This document shows positions 47,327 to 50,044 of a DNA stretch of 50,044 nucleotides, piece by piece. The translations under genes were made by a program, and so were the position numbers. Below the pieces are notes generated by a model. That model was given only the letters and a program-made list of their open reading frames with translations. It was not told the origin of the DNA and did not search any database. Every line of letters starts with the position of its first letter. Position 1 is the stretch's first letter. This stretch comes from Ruthenibacterium avium (GTDB lineage: Bacteria > Bacillota > Clostridia > Oscillospirales > Ruminococcaceae). The stretch covers positions 1-50,044 of the forward strand of contig DWYA01000052.1 of assembly GCA_019118905.1 (NCBI GenBank), read 5' to 3'.

Positions 47327-48613
47327 TTACTGCGCCGACTCCTCGGGCGCAGGCTTGTGATACACAATTTCCACTTGCAAAATGCGTTTATCGTGTACTT
47401 TTAAAATGCGGGCGTCCAGCTCTTTATAGTGGAAGGTTTCGCCCTCTTTGGGAATATGCTCCAAAATTTCCAGCGCCCATCCGCCCACGGTGGAATACTC
47501 GCTTTCAAAGCTTTTGTCGTGAAAGCCGATTTCCTCAAACAGATCCTCGGGCGCGGTATTGCCGGACACCTGCCAAGTGTTTTCATCCAGCTGGCAGATG
47601 GCCGTTTTGGCCTGGTCGCTTTCGTCCCAAATTTCGCCAACCAGTTCTTCTAAAATATCTTCCATGGTGACAAGACCCATCGTGCCGCCGTGTTCATCGG
47701 TGACAATCGCGATATGCTGCTTTTCGCGCCGCAATTCGGCCAAAAGGTCGCTGATGCGCTTGGTGCGGTAAACAAATTTTACTTCTCGCAGCAGCTCACG
47801 CGCCACGACAGGCTTTCTTTCTGCCACAGCCGCCAGCATATCCTTCACATGCACTACGCCGATGATATTGTCGATGCTGTCCTCATAGACGGGAATGCGT
47901 GAATAGCCCTGCTTTAAGCAAAGAGACACCAGCTCGCTGCCCGGGGCGTTCACCTCGGCTGCCGCCATATCCACGCGCGGCACCAAAATTTCTTGTACGG
48001 TAATATTATTAAAGTCAATGGCCGATTGAATGATGTCCGTTTCCTGACGATCCAGCACGCCCTCTTCTTCAACGGTGTCAATAATGGTTTTCAGCTCTTC
48101 TTCCGTCACGCTGGGCTGCACGTTCAGCTCGTTGGAACGCCGCCCGGTAAACAGACGCTTCATTTGAACAAAAAACCACACCAGCGGAGACAAAACCGTT
48201 TTAATGGCTTCCAACGGGCCGCTCGTCATCACCGCAACCGCTTCGGCGTTGTCCTTTGCCAAGCTCTTGGGCAAAATTTCACCGAAAATCAACACAAGCA
48301 CGGCGGTGACCGCCGTAGAAACCGCCGCGCCCTGTGCGCCGAACACAGCCGTAAAAAATACCGTGCTGATTGACGCAGACGCAATGTTTACTACGTTGTT
48401 GCCGATCAAAATAGCCGAGAGCGTGCGGTCGAAGTCGTCTGAAAGCCGCAAAACACGCGCGGCGCGCCTATCGCCGTCATCAGCGCGCGTTTTTAAACGA
48501 ATTTTGTTCACGGAGGCAAGCGCCGTTTCGCTGGCCGAGAAAAAGGCCGACAGCGCCAACAGAATCACAAACGCAACGATCATACTAGGGCCGGGGGTAT
48601 CCAAAAAAATCAT
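47327..48613 (-). CDS. CNNM/CorC-HlyC family membrane protein with CBS domains
   Basis: The 428-residue protein has the DUF21/CNNM membrane domain (MIVAFVILLALSAFFSASE, SAILIGNNVVNIASASIST, AVLVLIFGEILPKSLAKDNA) at about residues 10-185, a CBS pair (ILVPRVDMAAAEVNAPGSEL to TDEHGGTMGLVTMEDILEELVGEIWDE) at about 205-330, and the CorC_HlyC C-terminal domain (WQVSGNTAPEDLFEEIGFHD). Members export Mg2+/Co2+ or are named hemolysin-like; the family order is intact. AAAGGAAG precedes the ATG. The neighbouring genes share no pathway. Confidence 0.92.
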   Translation of the reverse strand: MIFLDTPGPSMIVAFVILLALSAFFSASETALASVNKIRLKTRADDGDRRAARVLRLSDDFDRTLSAILIGNNVVNIASASISTVFFTAVFGAQGAAVSTAVTAVLVLIFGEILPKSLAKDNAEAVAVMTSGPLEAIKTVLSPLVWFFVQMKRLFTGRRSNELNVQPSVTEEELKTIIDTVEEEGVLDRQETDIIQSAIDFNNITVQEILVPRVDMAAAEVNAPGSELVSLCLKQGYSRIPVYEDSIDNIIGVVHVKDMLAAVAERKPVVARELLREVKFVYRTKRISDLLAELRREKQHIAIVTDEHGGTMGLVTMEDILEELVGEIWDESDQAKTAICQLDENTWQVSGNTAPEDLFEEIGFHDKSFESEYSTVGGWALEILEHIPKEGETFHYKELDARILKVHDKRILQVEIVYHKPAPEESAQ

Positions 48614-48629
48614 CTTCCTTTCAGAATTA

Positions 48630-48789
48630 GGGCGTATCTGAAAACAAAGAAATGCACGGATTTTTCGTAAGATGCGTGGGGCTGCAAGGCAAAAAGCGCA
48701 GGAATCCTTTGTGGATTCCGAGCATTTTTCACGCAGCAGACACCACTTCTTGCAGAAAAAGTTGAAAATTTCGACTTTTCAGAAAGCCC
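48630..48789. mobile_element. MITE-like structured element of about 160 bp
   Basis: The element lies in the divergent region between the CBS-domain and HAD genes, which has 412 bases without a gene. The ends are imperfect inverted repeats, GGGCGTATCTGAAAA (48630-48644) and TTTTCAGAAAGCCC (48776-48789), and both borders are near TA. Inside, GGAATCC (48701-48707) and GGATTCC (48713-48719) form a hairpin that extends through AAAAAGC and GCATTTTT. It has no transposase. A 23-base motif near the right end recurs with one mismatch at 5072-5094. Confidence 0.5.
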
Positions 48790-49025
48790 ATAGTTAAAAC
48801 ATCAACGCTTTGCCCATGCTGCCCGGCAGCTGTGCAAAGCGACTTACCCTGTAATGATAACAAAAATATGCGCCAAAAGCAATTCATTTCCCTTGAAAAG
48901 CGCTTTCTTTACGGGAATTTTTCAAAACGATTGCCCGCCCCCTTTTCTTCGGCGCAGATTTGTGCTATCGTGAAACAAACAAAATCGGATGCGGCGCTGT
49001 GCCCATCCACAAAGGAGTGAGGGCG

Positions 49026-49700
49026 ATGCCGCAGTGCATCGAAGCAGTATTATTTGACATGGACGGCCTGATGTTTGACACCGAGCGCCTTTCCGACATT
49101 GTTTGGGAACAGGCAGGCAAAGCGCACGGCTGCACCATCGGCCCGGAAGAAATGGCGCTGATGCGCGGTACCAACCGCGAGGAAGGCAAACGCGCCATGC
49201 TGGCGCACATGGGGGCAGATTTTCCGTTTGATCTTCTGCACGAAGAAGCACACGCCATGATGCGCGAGCATTTAAAGGATTCTGTTCCGGTTCGGCCGGG
49301 GTTACACGAGCTTCTAAACTTTTTGGAACGGCACGGCGTTTTGATGGCGGTGGCGTCTTCCACCGCACAGGCGCTGGTAGAAGAATATCTCGAACGCGCA
49401 GGCGTGCGCCGTTTTTTCAAGGCCGTTGTGTGCGGCGACATGGTAACGCGCTCAAAACCCGCGCCCGATATTTACCTGGAAGCAGCGCGGTGCCTGGGCG
49501 TTTGTCCCGAGCGCTGTCTTGTGCTGGAAGACTCCTATAACGGCGTACGGGCAGGCGCAGCCGCGGGCTGTGAAACGCTGATGATTCCCGACCTGTCCCC
49601 CGCCACCGACGAAATGCGCCGCTTAACCAGCGCGGTGCTGCCATCGCTTTCAGACGTATGCAATTATTTGGAAGGCCGAACACAGACATCACTCGATTGA
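49026..49700 (+). CDS. HAD superfamily hydrolase (phosphoglycolate/beta-phosphoglucomutase-like)
   Basis: The 224-residue protein has the HAD signature IEAVLFDMDGLMFDTE with the nucleophile Asp11 and Asp13, a helical cap, VLMAVASSTAQAL (motif II Ser/Thr), RSKPAPDIYLEAARCL (motif III Lys) and CLVLEDSYNGVRAGAAAGCE (motif IV Asp). It hydrolyses or moves phosphate on small sugars or nucleotides; the exact substrate cannot be read. The ATG at 49026 follows AAAGGAG. It stands alone after the MITE-like element and before a pair of terminator-like hairpins. Confidence 0.9.
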   Translation: MPQCIEAVLFDMDGLMFDTERLSDIVWEQAGKAHGCTIGPEEMALMRGTNREEGKRAMLAHMGADFPFDLLHEEAHAMMREHLKDSVPVRPGLHELLNFLERHGVLMAVASSTAQALVEEYLERAGVRRFFKAVVCGDMVTRSKPAPDIYLEAARCLGVCPERCLVLEDSYNGVRAGAAAGCETLMIPDLSPATDEMRRLTSAVLPSLSDVCNYLEGRTQTSLD

Positions 49701-49708
49701 CTCAAAAA

Positions 49709-49734
49709 ACGTGGGCGCGTTTTCGCGCCCACGT
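49709..49734. terminator. Perfect 26-bp hairpin, copy 1
   Basis: ACGTGGGCGCG and CGCGCCCACGT pair perfectly around TTTT. The A-tract before it makes it a terminator for the minus strand (T6 downstream there), while the plus strand has no T-tract after it. The same 26 bases recur at 49876-49901. Confidence 0.75.
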
Positions 49735-49875
49735 CAGTTTGTCGAAAAAGCTTTGCTTTTTCACAAACTGTGTGCCTATTTCAAATGGAAAAGAGGGCTA
49801 GCCCCCTTTTCCAAGCCTTTTTCCCCTTGCAACTCGCCTTCTTTTTGAATCAGGCGGCAGTTTTTCGACAGTCTC
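49735..49875. repeat. 141-bp structured insert between two identical terminator hairpins
   Basis: CAGTTTGTCGAAAAAGC at the left pairs first with the adjacent GCTTTTTCACAAACTG and also resembles, inverted, the right end TTTTTCGACAGTCTC. In the middle GGAAAAG, GGGCTAGCCC and CTTTTCC form another near-perfect hairpin. No coding frame with a ribosome site is seen. It looks like a small non-autonomous element. Confidence 0.5.
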
Positions 49876-49901
49876 ACGTGGGCGCGTTTTCGCGCCCACG
49901 T
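49876..49901. terminator. Perfect 26-bp hairpin, copy 2
   Basis: Identical to copy 1 and followed on the plus strand by TTTTTT, so it ends transcription coming from the HAD gene. Confidence 0.8.
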
Positions 49902-49904
49902 TTT

Positions 49905-50044
49905 TTATTCTAACCCGCACAAGCGCTGTTTTTCAGCGCGGCTGAGCTTTTTGACGGCGGCTTCCCGCCGCATGGCTTCCTGCTTTGTTGCAAAGCCTTC
50001 CCGATATACCACACGCACGGGGCGGTGCGCCCGTGTATAACGCG
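49905..50044 (-). CDS. GIY-YIG nuclease family protein (UPF0213/YhbQ-like), C-terminal end only
   Basis: The last 46 codons before a TAA at 49907-49905 are visible; the rest lies past the right edge. They read YTRAHRPVRVVYREGFATKQ and continue EAMRREAAVKKLSRAEKQRL, close to the C-terminal part of single-domain GIY-YIG proteins of the UPF0213 family, where Arg and Glu residues of the active site lie in the RREAAVKKL helix. The biological role of this family in bacteria is not settled. The gene faces the HAD gene across the duplicated hairpins. Confidence 0.75.
   Translation of the reverse strand, partial: RYTRAHRPVRVVYREGFATKQEAMRREAAVKKLSRAEKQRLCGLE

Noticed and set aside
48832..49020. A 62-codon frame between the MITE-like element and the HAD gene
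   Set aside because: No ribosome site or family resemblance; it ends just before the HAD ribosome site and probably holds that gene's promoter.
49735..49875. The insert between the twin hairpins as a small CRISPR-like repeat array
   Set aside because: There are only two repeats, they are perfect terminator hairpins, and there is no regular spacer series or cas gene.

Overview
The window looks like chromosomal DNA of a moderately GC-rich Gram-positive anaerobe of the class Clostridia, most like the Ruminococcaceae/Oscillospiraceae of the gut. The grounds are the mix of families (FCD-type GntR regulators, an FolT folate transporter behind a THF riboswitch, an M3 oligoendopeptidase, DegV, YclNOPQ-type iron uptake, several MATE pumps), strong AAGGAGG ribosome-binding sites and TTGACA/TATAAT promoters. 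This is inference; no rRNA, tRNA or species marker is present. No prophage, transposase, CRISPR array or tRNA was seen.

Layout. 1-8933 is a catabolic locus built as a divergon. Leftward lie a GntR regulator, a ketopantoate-reductase-like enzyme, a metal-dependent cyclase-family hydrolase, YiaL and the 5' part of YiaK (2,3-diketo-L-gulonate reductase family). Rightward lie a second GntR regulator, a large transporter and a stand-alone hydantoinase/oxoprolinase-family ATPase. 9061-10814 holds two peptidase-like genes. 10968-14007 is a 2-keto-3-deoxygluconate module: KDG kinase, a KDPG aldolase fused to a VOC domain, and a divergent IclR regulator with matching operator-like boxes.

14226-22002 is a long rightward operon: an ATP-grasp ligase, an Asp/Glu racemase and an asparagine synthetase-like amidotransferase, the set expected for a D-Asp or D-Asn peptidoglycan cross-bridge, then an M50-like membrane protease, metG and tatD. 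22191-26397 is a leftward phosphate block: Na/Pi cotransporter with PhoU domain, PhoB-like regulator and PhoR-like kinase behind a Pho-box-like repeat, then a small MerR protein. 26641-31223 holds a MATE pump, a LysR regulator, a lipoprotein and an M3 peptidase.

31431-34025 has the THF riboswitch and folT, a triple peptidoglycan-binding-repeat protein and an EamA exporter. 34277-39340 has degV and a four-gene siderophore-type iron ABC transporter behind two DtxR-like palindromes and a possible small RNA. 39495-48613 is accessory: two more MATE pumps, a FliB-like protein, a DJ-1/PfpI protein, a membrane protein plus Sel1-repeat pair, a 74-residue membrane protein and a CorC-like CBS protein. 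48614-50044 contains a MITE-like element, an HAD phosphatase, a duplicated terminator hairpin bracketing a structured insert, and the end of a GIY-YIG gene.

The best candidates for undescribed biology are the hydantoinase/cyclase/YiaKL catabolic locus with its palindromic operators, the ligase-racemase-amidotransferase operon, the short RNA in front of the iron transporter, and the two structured repeat elements at the right end.
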